Positions 44,715 to 56,304 of a stretch of DNA of 64,000 bases are shown in pieces. The translations under genes and the position numbers were made by a program. The number at the start of each line of letters is the position of its first letter. Position 1 is the first letter of the stretch. Source of the stretch: Thelephora terrestris (Eukaryota; Basidiomycota; Agaricomycetes; Thelephorales; Thelephoraceae); NCBI GenBank assembly GCA_015956445.1, contig WIUZ02000020.1:372001-436000 (forward strand), read 5' to 3'. Under the pieces are notes generated by a model. The model did not search any database, was not told where the DNA came from, and saw only the letters and a list, made by a program, of their open reading frames with translations.

Positions 44715-46482
44715 ATGCAGACTAATCAGCCCGAACAACTCCCCGCTGTTGCGACTCCCGGCCAAGCTGCCAGCTTTTCGCCACGCAACTTCGCAATGTT
44801 GATGCTCACCTCCTTGCTCACGTCCCCCGGCCCAACTTGGGACTTGCTCAGGTTCCTGATCATCGGAGGCTTCGCAGAACTTATCCGAAGGTTTCTCATG
44901 TTTGTTTGGAGCAAGCTGGAAAACCAATTCTGGATCACCGCGACATTAGAGGAGTGGGACCGCAGTTATTGTGAGTTCTTTCTTCCGCTATACCGTGCCA
45001 TAAGAGCCTCACGGACCACCGTATAGATTGGATGATGATGTGGTTATCGAAGAGACCGGAATGGACGAGGGCCAGGGAATTATCAATCAGCACCCAATCG
45101 TTCGGAGTTGGGGACATCGCTTCATTGGTTGAGGGAGAGGAAGACGGCAACGATCAGAACAAGATCAGGTTTTTACCGTCTCATGACCGGACGGCTTCGT
45201 TATGGTACCGTGGTCACTACGTACGCCTGTCGAGGAGCAGGGTCACCGAAGGGATGTGGACGAAGCAGGTTCTCACAATGAGGTAGGTTTTCCGTCCTTC
45301 TCACTGGCACCTCTTGTCCCACGCTAATAAATCTGGATGCCAGGATCCTCGCTCGTGACCACAAGATAATCAACCAACTACTGCTGGACGCCAAGGGCGC
45401 TTGGACGGTTGCAAAGGCAGAATCGATCTTCATATACGCGTCCGATACAAGGAACGAGCCTGAGTGGCACCTTGTCGCTTCCCGCCCGAAGCGACCTCTA
45501 AGCTCGATCATCCTCGACACCGGAATCAAGGAGAAGATACTCGACGATGCTAGAGATTTCTTGGACAGCAAGAAATGGTATACGGAACGCGGTATCCCAT
45601 TCCGAAGGGGGTATCTACTGGTGAGCCTTTCCTCCAGCCACTCGAATTGTCTGAGGTACCTAACCCAATGCCGTGTAGTACGGGGCTCCTGGCACTGGAA
45701 AAACCTCAATAATCCACAGTCTAGCAGGGGAGCTCGGTCTCGACGTCTACATCATCTCCCTTTCCCGTTCCAACCTGGATGACAGCGTACTTCAACAGCT
45801 CATCTCTGACCTTCCCGAGAAGTGTATCGCGTTGATGGAAGACATCGACGCTGCCTTCCACCATTCTCTCAACCGGGAAACGGAAAAGCCGGAAGGGACA
45901 GCTGCCGCTGAGAACAAGGAAGAAGGATCTAAGATCACGCTGAGCGGGCTGCTCAACGCTTTGGACGGCGTTGGAGCTCAAGAGGGTCGATTACTATTTG
46001 CGACTACGAACCGGTACGAGGCCCTGGACCATGCGTTGAGGCGGCCGGGAAGGATGGATGTCCACGTCGAGTTCAAACTCGCAAGTCAGTATCAAGCCGG
46101 TGAGTTGTTCAAGCGGTTCTACAAGCCCGAGAAGGCTTCCCCAAAGAAGCTGTTAGGAGCGGCTGTTGCCGATGGTGGAGAAAGTGGCAAGGATTCCGGG
46201 TATGTTACCCCTTCCGAGGAAAGGTTGGTGGACATCGAGCTGCCGGAGGATGAGAAACCCCTCCCTTCCCACGAGAAGAAGCCATACACCACGGAGCTGG
46301 TGCGTTTGAGCGAGGAGTTCAAAGCCCACATTCCCGACAGGGAGATCTCGATGGCTGCTCTCCAGGGATACTTGATGATGCACAAGGGCCGACCGGGGGA
46401 TGCGATCGATGGCGTTGAGGCATGGGTACAGAAGGAGAAGGCGAGGAGGGAGAAGGAAGTCAAGAGTACCGTAGAAAGCTGA
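44715..46482 (+). CDS. BCS1-like AAA ATPase, copy 3
   Basis: Exons 44715-44970, 45027-45282, 45344-45620 and 45679-46482; 530 residues. It has the same membrane segment (LLRFLIIGGFAELIRR), N domain (WMMMWLSKRPEWTRARELS), Walker A GAPGTGKTS and Walker B ALMEDIDAAF. Its first 455 bases of exon 4 differ from copy 1 at only about nine positions, while the upstream exons differ much more, pointing to gene conversion between copies 1 and 3. It ends at KSTVES. The 3' end converges on the F-box-like pseudogene. Confidence 0.85.
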
Positions 46483-46852
46483 ACTTGAGGTGAAACGCGA
46501 TAGCATACCAAGGGACGCGCGACCCTCGAAATCCCGATGAGACCCGGATAGTTTCCCTTCCAATACCTTCCATGTGTACAGTACTCAGCAAAGATGACGA
46601 TGACGAAGATCATTACCTATTGATTTACGAGGCGCGCCTACAATTTCAACCTGGCCCAGGATTATTATCAATGTATTGAATCTACTGGGCGGTCTACACC
46701 TATTCGTAATGGGATCGTACAATCTTCCTTCCGAGATGAACGAAAACATGTTCGGTCCCGGTGATGACATACCCTACCGCTTAACCCCTCTCGTCCCCAG
46801 TGACGTCTAACCCCTCTTTGTATAATCCGTACAGCATACCCCTCGCCGGCAA
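46483..46852. other. Convergent intergenic interval
   Basis: 3' flanks of AAA copy 3 and of the F-box-like copy A; no gene seen. Confidence 0.4.
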
Positions 46853-48469
46853 TTAGTAGAACCACCCGGGTGGATAGTCAGTATGAGGACAACCGTCGTA
46901 CTTGACTTTACAGTCTGGGACGACCAATTTTTCAACCAAACGCCGTATTTCGTCCACTACATCCCTACAGATATGTTTTGGTCCTTTAGAAAGAGTGACT
47001 GAGATCCGGTGGCCGTCAGAAGTTTGGTGGGCGAGATAGGATAACAGGGGGCCCCAGCCTGGGCCTGAGTGCCCATGGCTCAAATATACCTTCTGCAAGT
47101 GTAAGTGTTTCAACGCTGGGAAGAGCTTCTTCTCGGCGAGTGGTTCCTTAGGGTCCGACTGCAAGAACCTGTCGTCCAATAGTACATTCTTGAGGCGAAG
47201 TTCCTGGACTTTCGGCATCTTGGGAGCCATCTGCCTGATTTCCCCCATGTCCAGTCCCCCCTCTAAGTATACGATATGTTCCACTGGAGTGTATGCGACG
47301 AATTCGGTGCAGAGCCGAACCTGGTCGTGAGGAGGGTGATCCCCCCGAAGGAATACACCAAAATTCGCGAAAGTTTCCTCGATGTTTTTGGTGATGCCGG
47401 CCCGGATTGATATAATGCCCAGGAAGGAATAGACGAAGATCCCCAGCCCGTCCCGGAACCTCCCGTCACGCCGTATCCAGTCATGTGCAAAGGGTCCGAG
47501 GATTCCCAAAACGTCATCGACCGTTCCATGAACCAAACTCAGCGTGATTGTATCCAAAACTTCGGGGATGTCCAGTCAGTGTAGTAATCGAAAGACAGGA
47601 TGGAAGATTCCGCCAAGCAAAAGTTTCTTCAAGTGACGAAGTGGCACCGGAGCGGTTGATCTGCACCCGTCATCCTGAGGAATCGTGGATGCGTGGAGAG
47701 TGAGATTTTCAAGGCGGGGGTTTGCGGCGAGAAAGGAGAGTAATTGGGGCATAGTTGGAACAGGGATATCATTTTCGATTGTGAGAGATAGGGTCGTTAA
47801 TGCTCCGGTGTGTAACCCGAGGTGTTCCCAGGAGGATATTTGAACTTTCCTCGAGAGTTTGAGATGCCACAGTTTGGGGAAGCGGTAGCGAGCGAAGAAC
47901 TTGGAGACGTCCACATCTTCCAAGCTAATCGATTCGATGCTGCTGGACTCGACGCCTTCGCCACCGAGGGTCAGTGCAGAAAGGACGGAAGTAATGATGG
48001 CATCATCACGGTCCAAGAGTTGAACGGATCGTACGGCATCGCGTTTGGCGAGGCCCTGGAGCGCGTCCTGTGTGGGTTTGTCGAAAAAGTCCTTGTAGTA
48101 GCCCCTGACGGGTCCGTTTAGCACGAGGTCGACGGGGGTGCTCCTAGAACGCTTGTACCAAAGCGGCCACGCTGCCGTATCATTGCCCCAGTAGCTCCAA
48201 AGTTCCGGAGTGTGAGAGCCGATCTCAAACCAATGGTGACAAACGAGGAGAAAGGCGTGGGAGCCCTTCGGAGCTGCAACAGGGTGGGGGAGATGGGTGT
48301 CCGGAGTGATTCTCCAAAGGAAGATGTGTCCAAGAAGTTCGGGGGGTACGCGCATGGAGATGTTCAGCAACGAGTTGCGAGCCCTCTTGAGTTGAATTAT
48401 GTCCCCGAGGCCTTCCTCGATCTTCCTCTCTAACTCCCGTATCTGGCCTTCGTTAATCTCTCGACCCAT
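46853..48469 (-). pseudogene. F-box-like protein, copy A, with one in-frame TGA
   Basis: One exon of 539 codons, interrupted by TGA at 47576-47578 (after LLH, before LDIPEVLD). Copies B and C have Gln or Arg at that position, so a C-to-T change of CGA or CAA-like codon is likely. The N-terminus MGREINEGQIRELERKIEEG is a short coiled coil. The F-box-like part is RVPPELLGHIFLWR and FLLVCHHWFEIGSHTPELW, the agaricomycete F-box signature. The rest is a leucine-rich-like repeat region (FPKLWHLKLS, NPRLENLTLH, FPALKHLHLQKVYL). A 5' UTR intron ends just before the ATG (GGACAG/GATG), as in the paralogues. The truncated product would keep the F-box and half of the repeats. Confidence 0.75.
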
Positions 48470-49204
48470 CCTGTCCTCTCCCGTCAGTCGCCGCCAAATT
48501 CTCAGTGCGTGCGTGCTTACATAGAGAGTGACGCATTCTGGTCACTTGGGAGGCCTTGCATCAGATCGCTAAAGAGATGTGATGACAGACGGATCTTTGA
48601 GTCTGGGTTGGATTGTGGCAGTAGTAAGAGGAGAGTTGATGGTGGATTCCGTACGCGTCCACCCTGGCCCAGATCGAGTGGCACCAGCGGGCGGCCGGAT
48701 CACCTGACCGAACCGGCGCCTCGGCCGGGGCCCAAGCTTGACATCAAGTTCAACGAGATACTCATGGACTTGTGTAGGGGCTGCTGAGACCCTGCATCCT
48801 CTGTCGGGTCGGCTAAAATTGACCTTTCTGGGAGGCAAGGAGGCGTTCCTGCTCTTGGAGGCACCACCCACTCAACCTACGATTTTCATGAATCATGGAC
48901 TATATCTGAGTCGCGTGAGTGCTAATTCGTCTCACCCGAGAGGCGTACCATGACGTTGGATGATTTCCAGAGCGCGCACCGGGTGTGTATACAATTGAAC
49001 CACCACCAGACCCAACCCAAGGTTGCAGGCGGTGTGGTGGTGGCAAACCAAGCACGTGAGGCGGAGGATAAGCCGGTGCAAACGTTTTTATCAAGAATTC
49101 CAGTGGACTAAAGTACACATACATATGAACTACATAAAACTCGCATGGTCCAGGATCCGTAGACCAACCTCCAGCGGTGCTGAAACCGATCGATGTCACC
49201 GCTA
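48470..49204. other. Intergenic interval between F-box-like copies A and B
   Basis: It holds the 5' UTR and promoter of copy A (minus strand) and the 3' flank of copy B. No gene is seen. Confidence 0.4.
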
Positions 49205-50803
49205 CTAATAATTCTGCGCGCTTAAACAACGAGGGCAATCGTTGTCCGGTGAAAAATCGTACACAAGTTCTTCGACCAAAGACTCCACCGCCGCCACCAC
49301 ATCTTTACAGATATGTCTGGGTAAACCAGAAATGGCGAGTGAGATCCGCTGGCCACCAGAAGTTTGGTGGACGAGGTACGATAGCAGAGCACCCCAGCTT
49401 TCGTCGTCTCCGAAATTGGCATTTTCCAGATGCAAGCGTTGCAGCGATGGGAAAAGTTTTTCCTCGTCGAGCGGGCCTGCGGAGTTCGACTGCAGGAACC
49501 TGTCTGCTAACTGTGCCCCTACGAGGTGCAGTTCTTGGACTTGAGGCATCGTGGGGGCAATCCGCCTGATCTCATCCATGCTCAACTGCCCTCCGAAGTA
49601 TACGACGTAGTCCACTGGAGTGTGGGCAAAGAAATCGGAGCAGAACCGAACCCTGTTGCGGGGAGGACGATTTGCCCGGAAGTTCGCAGTAAAACTCGCG
49701 AAAGTTTCCCTTTGACCGTCGACGTCGTGGTCGGTGCTGGCCTGGATCGAGACCGAGGCGGGGAAAGATTCGACAAAAATCCCCAACCCTTCCGAGAACC
49801 TCCCGTCACGTAGGATGCAGTCCTGTAAATATGGCCCCAGAAACCCGACAAGGTCCTCGACCACGTCATGGGATACGGATAGCGTCATCTCAGCCATACT
49901 CCCAGGGTAATCCAGTTGTTGCAGCAATTGGGAGACGGGGTGTAAATAACCACCGACGGAGAACCTTGTCAATTGACACAATGATGCTGAGATGGTTGGC
50001 ATGCCCCCCATCATCATGAGGTTGGAGAGAGTCAAATCCCTAAGGCGTGGATTCGAGGAAAGAATTGAGAGTAATTGGGTTGTGGTTGGAACGCCTGTTT
50101 CGTGGTCAACTATGATGAACAGGGTAGTCAACGTTGTGATGTTTGATCCAAGGTCTTTCCAGGATGGTATTCGAACCCCTACTGAAAGGTGCAGATACCG
50201 TAGTTTGGGGAAGCGATGGCGAGCGAAAAAATTCGACACCTTCACGTGTCGCAAACTGACCGCCTCGACGCTGGTGTACCGAATGTCTTCGCCATCGGGG
50301 GTTAACGCGGAAAAAATAGAGGTCTGAAGGGAGCTTTTCAGGGTGGAGAGGTGAATAGACCGTATTGTATTGCGTTCAGCACGTTCCCGGAGTGCGTTTC
50401 GTAGGGTTCCGTGGAGAGGGACAAGGTCGTGGCCAAGTTGGAGTCCAATCAGCACAAGGTCGGTGACGGAAGGGGTTCCGGCGCGTTTGGATCGTCGCAG
50501 CCACTGCCCCAGAGTATTGCCCCAATAACTCCAAAGCTCCGGAGTGTGGAATGCAACCTCGAGCCAGTGGTGACAAACGAGGAGGAACTTGTAAGAGCCC
50601 TTTTGCGGTTCGGAAGGGCAGAAGTGGTCTGAGTTCGGAAAAGCTCTCCAACAAAAGATGTACCCAAGGATTTCGAGAGGAACGCGCGTGGATACGTTCA
50701 ACAACGAGTTTCGGGCTCTCTTCAGTTGAATCATATCTCCCGTGCCTTCCTCGATTTTCTTCTCCAGCTCAAGTATCCGATCTTCGTTAATCTCGCGGCC
50801 CAT
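49205..50803 (-). CDS. F-box-like protein, copy B
   Basis: One coding exon, 532 residues, intact. I chose the ATG of MGREINEDRILE at 50803 and not the upstream 50851. In all three paralogues the sequence before MGRE ends in a splice acceptor (GGCCAG or GACAG), with a donor after a CTCTCGAT-like motif, so the upstream stretch is a 5' UTR intron. The domain order is coiled coil, F-box-like (VPLEILGYIFCWR, LLVCHHWLEVAFHTPELW) and leucine-rich-like repeats (FPKLRYLHLS, NPRLRDLTLS, FPSLQRLHLENA). It probably recruits substrates to an SCF ubiquitin ligase; the targets are unknown. Confidence 0.75.
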   Translation of the reverse strand: MGREINEDRILELEKKIEEGTGDMIQLKRARNSLLNVSTRVPLEILGYIFCWRAFPNSDHFCPSEPQKGSYKFLLVCHHWLEVAFHTPELWSYWGNTLGQWLRRSKRAGTPSVTDLVLIGLQLGHDLVPLHGTLRNALRERAERNTIRSIHLSTLKSSLQTSIFSALTPDGEDIRYTSVEAVSLRHVKVSNFFARHRFPKLRYLHLSVGVRIPSWKDLGSNITTLTTLFIIVDHETGVPTTTQLLSILSSNPRLRDLTLSNLMMMGGMPTISASLCQLTRFSVGGYLHPVSQLLQQLDYPGSMAEMTLSVSHDVVEDLVGFLGPYLQDCILRDGRFSEGLGIFVESFPASVSIQASTDHDVDGQRETFASFTANFRANRPPRNRVRFCSDFFAHTPVDYVVYFGGQLSMDEIRRIAPTMPQVQELHLVGAQLADRFLQSNSAGPLDEEKLFPSLQRLHLENANFGDDESWGALLSYLVHQTSGGQRISLAISGLPRHICKDVVAAVESLVEELVYDFSPDNDCPRCLSAQNY

Positions 50804-51703
50804 GCTGGCCGACAAATATGAGCCCTGCCAAATTTCTCGGAACGCATCCACTCACATCGAGAGCGACGCATTTTCGTTGCTTGGGGAGTTTTGTGTCTGG
50901 TCCCTGCAGAGATGAGGTGACATCGATATGGATCGTGAGCGGTAGGAGAGGGTGATCGAGGACACGGGGCATCGCACAGGTCTCGGCGCCAGTCACTGAT
51001 CTTGCACTGATCAATGAAAATGAGGTGAGAATTATGCAACCTGAAATAACCCATTGCCACCGCAGCCTCGGCGCTCAGCGCTCAGCTGCCACCCTTCGCC
51101 GCTGCGGCTGTCGGATGTGATAGACTTACCTACAGATAAAATGGCTCGCATCGCTCATCCTTTGTGTGGTGATGCCGTGCCATTGATAGAATCGCCGCCC
51201 TCTTTCCCCCCGCCCCGATGGCTTTCCCGGCACCCGAGAAGAAAGGAGTACCTTATGTTACATATCCTTCGTCAAGATTACCACAAAAATACGCGAAAAA
51301 ATTGTCCTCGCGTTCCTTGCAGTGATCGATGGAGGTTCTCCCATGACATCTCCCTGGGCTCGGTGACTCCGCGTATCGCACTTGTGCGTTGCGGTGTTTT
51401 TCTCGTCGACTGACTCGGTTTATATTGTTAACCGCCGCAGAGCAGGCGGTGACCAGTGCCCGGTGACCAATTGATCCGTAGGCATCGATGAAGTGGCTGG
51501 GTAGCACTTGTCGGACTGGCGTACGTTATGTGCGCCAGTAGGATACCAATCTCTCGGATATACGACAGCGAGTGCGTCTACCTGAACTGACGCTCCTCGG
51601 GATAGTGACTCCTTCTGCACGTGAACCGTCCCGGCACAGACCCCCGGCGTGCTATAAAAACCTGCTGAATCCAAGGGATCCCAAGTAACCCATCGCCTGA
51701 CCT
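50804..51703. promoter_or_regulatory. Divergent promoter region between F-box-like copy B and AAA copy 4
   Basis: Contains the 5' UTR intron of copy B (about 50805-50853) and, at the right end, GCTATAAAAA at 51651-51660, about 45 bases ahead of the AAA copy 4 ATG. No gene seen. Confidence 0.5.
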
Positions 51704-53466
51704 ATGTCTTCTCAGACCGAAAATCCCGCCTGCACCACGACCGCCAGTCAAGATGCCAACCCTTCACCACACAACTTCGCAGTTTCGACGATCGTCTCCT
51801 TGTTCTCCTCCTCCGGTCAGTCTGGGGACTGGCTCAAGCTTTTCATAGTCGGAGGCATCCTGGAACTCCTGCGGAGGTGTCTCATGTACATTTGGAAGAC
51901 TCTGGTAAACCAGTTCTGGATCACCCTCGCATTGGAGGAATACAACGACAGTTATTGTGAGTCCCGGATTTTGTGTTTTACACCTAACTGCGAGCCTAAC
52001 GCTTCACGACGACATAGCTTGGATGATGGTCTGGTTATCTCAACAACCCAATTGGACGCAGGCAAAGGAGTTGTCGATCAACAGCCGCTCGTTTGGAGTC
52101 GGATGCCGAGGCTTACTCGTCGAGGGAGAAGCGGAAGATAACTCACAACAGAGGATCAAATTTATGCCCTGTATCGACTGTTCGGCTTCATTATGGTATC
52201 GGGGTCACTATATCCGCATATCGAGGAGTCAAGTCCCGGATGGCCCGTTCTATACGAAAGACGTCTTGACGATAAAGTAGGCCGTTCATCATTCCCTGCG
52301 TCTCTTGTCGATACTAATGATCTGGGAAACCAGGATCCTTGCTCGCGATCACAAGATAATCAACCAATTGCTACTTGACGCGAAGAACGTTTGGAAAGGC
52401 GTGAAGGAGGAACTGGTTTCCATATACTCATCCAACACCAAGAACGAGTGGAGGTTGATCACTTCTCGTCCCAAACGCCCTCTGAGCTCGATCGTGCTCG
52501 ATGTCGGAATCAAGGAAAAGATTCTCAACGACGCTAAGGAATTCTTGAACAGCAAGAGGTGGTACACCGAACGCGGCATTCCTTTCCGGAGGGGATACTT
52601 GTTGGTGAGTTCCTTTTGACGCGATGGCGCTTTCCGCATTGGCTAACAGTGTTCTATAATAGTATGGGGCTCCCGGCTCTGGGAAAACCTCGATAATTCA
52701 CAGTCTGGCAGGAGAGCTCGGGCTCGACATTTACATCATCTCCCTCTCTCGCACCGGGCTCGACGACAATGCCCTTCAAGAGCTCATTGCAGACCTGCCT
52801 GAGAAGTGCATCGCGTTGATGGAAGACATCGACGCCGCGTTCCACCATTCTATCAACAGGACTTCGGAGAAACCAGAGAAGAAGCTCATCACGGGTGACA
52901 AGGAACCGGGGCCCACGTCCAACGATACCCCAAAGATCTCTTTGAGCGGACTGCTTAACGCCTTGGACGGTGTCGGTGCGCAAGAGGGCAGATTGCTCTT
53001 TGCGACCACGAACCGATACGAAACCCTCGACGCTGCGCTGAGGCGACCTGGAAGGATGGACCTCCACGTCGAATTCAAACTTGCAAGCAAACACCAGGCT
53101 GGCGAATTGTTTAGGCGATTCTACGCACCCGACGATACCGCTGCGGATTTAGAAGACTCTGATGACGGAGAGAGCGACAAGGATTCTGGGTATTGCACGC
53201 CTCCCAAGGAGAAGCTGGTCGACGTCGAACTTCCAGAGGAAGAGAAACTTCTCACCCCGGACCGGAAAGAATCCGATCTCGTGCAGTTGGTGCTCGGGAG
53301 CGAGAAGTTCAAGGAGCTTATCCCCGATAGGGAGTTTTCGATGGCAGCTCTTCAGGGATACTTGATGATGCACAAGGGCCGACCGTACGATGCGATCGAG
53401 TGCGCTGAGGCGTGGGTGAAGGAGGAGGGGGCGAAGAAGGGGAAGGTGGTCGAGGACACTGTGTGA
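51704..53466 (+). CDS. BCS1-like AAA ATPase, copy 4
   Basis: Exons 51704-51956, 52018-52276, 52334-52604 and 52663-53466; 528 residues. It is the most diverged copy and is separated from the other three by two F-box-like genes. Features: membrane segment (WLKLFIVGGILELLRR), N domain (WMMVWLSQQPNWTQAKELS), Walker A GAPGSGKTS with Ser for Thr, Walker B CIALMEDIDAAF, TTNRYETLDAALRRPGRMD, and the C-terminal block AALQGYLMMHKG. All catalytic residues are present. As in the others, the linker after the AAA core is acidic and variable (DLEDSDDGESDKDSGYCTP). Confidence 0.85.
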
Positions 53467-54643
53467 TGTTAACGATTTCTACGACTTTTTATCCGTACAT
53501 AGCTTGTGTAATTTTTACCGGAGACTGTCATATAATATAAACTATTAGCACCGAATGACAACAAGAGATGTGAACAACGACTTCTGGGTTTCGCCATCGC
53601 TGCAATCATCCAACCTCGGCAGATGTTCGATGGTCGATGGTCTCCTGCTGCCTGTGCGGACCGAAGGCCACATGGGAGTGGGGATCCGGAGAACGAAGCC
53701 GAGATCCTGAGTCTAATAGCAACGTCCCCGTCACTTTGACCGAGCGGACGCAAACAAACAGACGGTGTGGGTTCGGATCGGATATCTGCCATTGAGCCTG
53801 GCGATAACGCTCCTTTCACCACAATCGTAAATGGTCACACTTGAAGGCAGGAGGTAAACTGGTGTAGTCAATTTGTGCGTCTACGATCTCAGACTCTCAC
53901 GGTGATCCAGTGCGACACCAGCGCGACAGACACTGTGATGTGGCAGTGCAGTTGCGCTTGGTCTTTGCGTTCGCTCTCGTACCTCCGTAGCAAAGGTAAG
54001 AAGAGTGATATTGGATTGAATACAGATGTTACAGAGTGGTGTGGCAAAGATGGCGAGTGCTGTACGAAGGCCCGAAGAACTTCCAGGCCGAGAGAGGTGA
54101 AGGTCAGGGATCAAAGACAGCTGCGTGGGAGGGTCCCACAAGCTGGTTCGTAGCCACCTCTCTATGGCCAAGCTGGTTTCGGCCAGGGAGATTTGGTGAT
54201 ACCCTCGTGGTAGGGAGGGTTTCTTCAAAATTAGAAGGTGAGGAGGGTGGGAAAGAAAAAAAAGGAAAGGCGGAGGACGACCGGATAGCGAGGAGGTGGA
54301 AGTGTCCTCGAGAGCGGGACACGTGCCGGATCACCTGCCGCTTCGCAAAGATGGCAAGCCTCTCTTTGCTTCGATCGTAATTACCTCACTCCGCCGAGGC
54401 CGATAATTCTCGGCTGCCACCTCCAAGGGTGAACCAATCATCCCCACCCATTTTACTGGACCAAATGGCCCCGGTCAGCATTTGTGCGTGGCAACAAACC
54501 GCAATTCACCAGAGAATACTGACAATGTTTACTCAGCGGACCGCATTCAGGCACTTGGACGAACGGTTGGATCATTCGTCGGGGTAGTAGCACGGCAACC
54601 TGTCGACATCGACTTGATTTCCGCCACGATCCATCGTGGCTGT
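53467..54643. other. Intergenic interval
   Basis: No gene supported. A purine-rich patch (GGAAAGAAAAAAAAGGAAAGG-like) lies near 54248. The in-frame sequence before 54644 lacks an ATG. Confidence 0.4.
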
Positions 54644-55942
54644 ATGGGTCTGCCCCAGGAACTCGTCGACCACGTCATCGACATGCTTCACGACGACCTT
54701 CCGGCGCTCAAATCGTGTTCGTTGACTTGCAAAGCAATGTTTGCTTCAACTCGACATCTCATCCACAAAACATTATGTCTGACTCCACGGAACAACAAGA
54801 GCGTTCTCACGCAAGAAGAGAAAAAGAGGTTCCGACGCCTGATTCATGCCCCCTGGTATCGGGACGTTCAACTCCGCTTCTTATCTTACATGGGTGAACG
54901 TGGGTTACTCCAGTACACTCGAAGGATCTACATCTACACCCCTCGGCCGGTTTACATCCCAGACCTCGGTGTGTTCACCCCAGATACCTTACTACCTCAC
55001 CTACACCACTTCCGATCCTTGAACAGAGTCCGCGCCCTGACAATCGAGAACTACGATGCTGACGCATGGAGACACCATTGCAAAAGCTACTTCGCCCATT
55101 TTTATCCCACTCTAACTTCGCTCACGCTCTGTCACCCTCTTGGTCACTATCAAAGTTATTTGCAATTCGCTCTACAGTTCCCCAATCTCGAATACTTGTG
55201 TCTCGATTGGCCGGATGAAGGTAATGAAGGCGTACGACCAACCAGACCGGCTCCGCCGTCCGTCTCCACAATTTTTGACCAACCGTCGCTTATTCATGGG
55301 CACCTCCGACTCGTCAATATGGACTATGCGGTTCGATTGCCAATGAACTTGGCTTATGACCTCCGAAACGGGTTCAAGCTTCGCTCCGTTGAACTGGAAG
55401 GCACTTCCTTGAATCTTGGCCAGCACGTGATAGATGCGAACGCAAATACCATTCAAGACCTCACTATCATATCAAGTGGTAAGCATTGACTACGGTTCCC
55501 ATGCCAGGCAAGTTTGACGAGCTTTCCCATCACAGGATGCAAGGCATTGAGATACATCAAACTCATGGGCATCAAGGATCTCCGTCGGTTGACGATGCAC
55601 CCACGAATCCTTACCTCCTCCGACATCGCATTTGAGTTCCTCCCGATCCACACCATCACTTCCAACACCCTACGCGAACTTGTGCTCGTGGTGTGTAGAC
55701 ATTGCTTTTGTTTCGATGGGCTGTATTGGAGCCGTTGGACGTATATTGATGGGTTTCTTTATGAGCGATTCGCCGAGCACGGGGACTTCAGACTCGTTAT
55801 CAAAGCAGGAAACCTTGATGGCCTGTGTGCTTTCCAGGGGCATGTGGAGGAAGGGTTTCCTTTGTTGGCGAGCATAGGACGTGTTCGTTTCGAATCGTTC
55901 GGCTTGGTCGATGGATGCTGGGATTGTTCGGCGCCATCGTGA
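54644..55942 (+). CDS. F-box/LRR-like protein
   Basis: Two exons, 54644-55478 and 55536-55942; 413 residues. It starts MGLPQELVDHVIDMLHDDLP followed by ALKSCSLTCKAMFASTRHL, a compact F-box typical of agaricomycetes. Leucine-rich-like segments follow (RVRALTIENYD, LTSLTLCHPLGHY, FPNLEYLCLDW, LRSVELEGTSL, TLRELVLVV). It is unrelated in detail to the three MGRE copies, and it has the opposite orientation to them. Likely an SCF substrate receptor. Confidence 0.7.
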
Positions 55943-56304
55943 TCGCTCCTGGGTGTGTACGATTCCGCTTTGTACGCCTACTTACTTACGCTAAGCATAT
56001 ACTCGACCCATTCCCAAACAGCCAAGCGATGTAGTACTTGTAAATGTTTTTATATCTGTAAACCTACCGGCATTATCAAGAGGGGGCAGGATCCGAGAGG
56101 AACATGGGCTCTGAGATCAATCTCCTTGGTAGTAAAGATGGGTGGGAAAGTAACGGCAAATCGCAAGCTGGGCATGTGAGCTGCCCAAAGCCCGGACGTA
56201 CATAGATGTTCAAGAAATGTGTGAGCTACGATATTCCACGAAATTCGTCAGAAGTAAAAACCCGTAAGCAAAAACCCCAAGTCACGCCCCCTATACCGTC
56301 TCCA
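55943..56304. other. Convergent intergenic interval
   Basis: 3' flanks of two converging genes; nothing else visible. Confidence 0.4.

Noticed and set aside
50804-50851. Upstream ATG at 50851 as the start of F-box copy B
   Set aside because: The paralogues show this stretch is a 5' UTR intron ending in CAG just before MGRE.
38800-53466. AAA genes as NLR-type (NACHT/NB-ARC) immune receptors
   Set aside because: Walker B CIALMEDIDAAF, the membrane segment and the N domain match BCS1-type AAA ATPases; no NACHT or repeat sensor region is attached.
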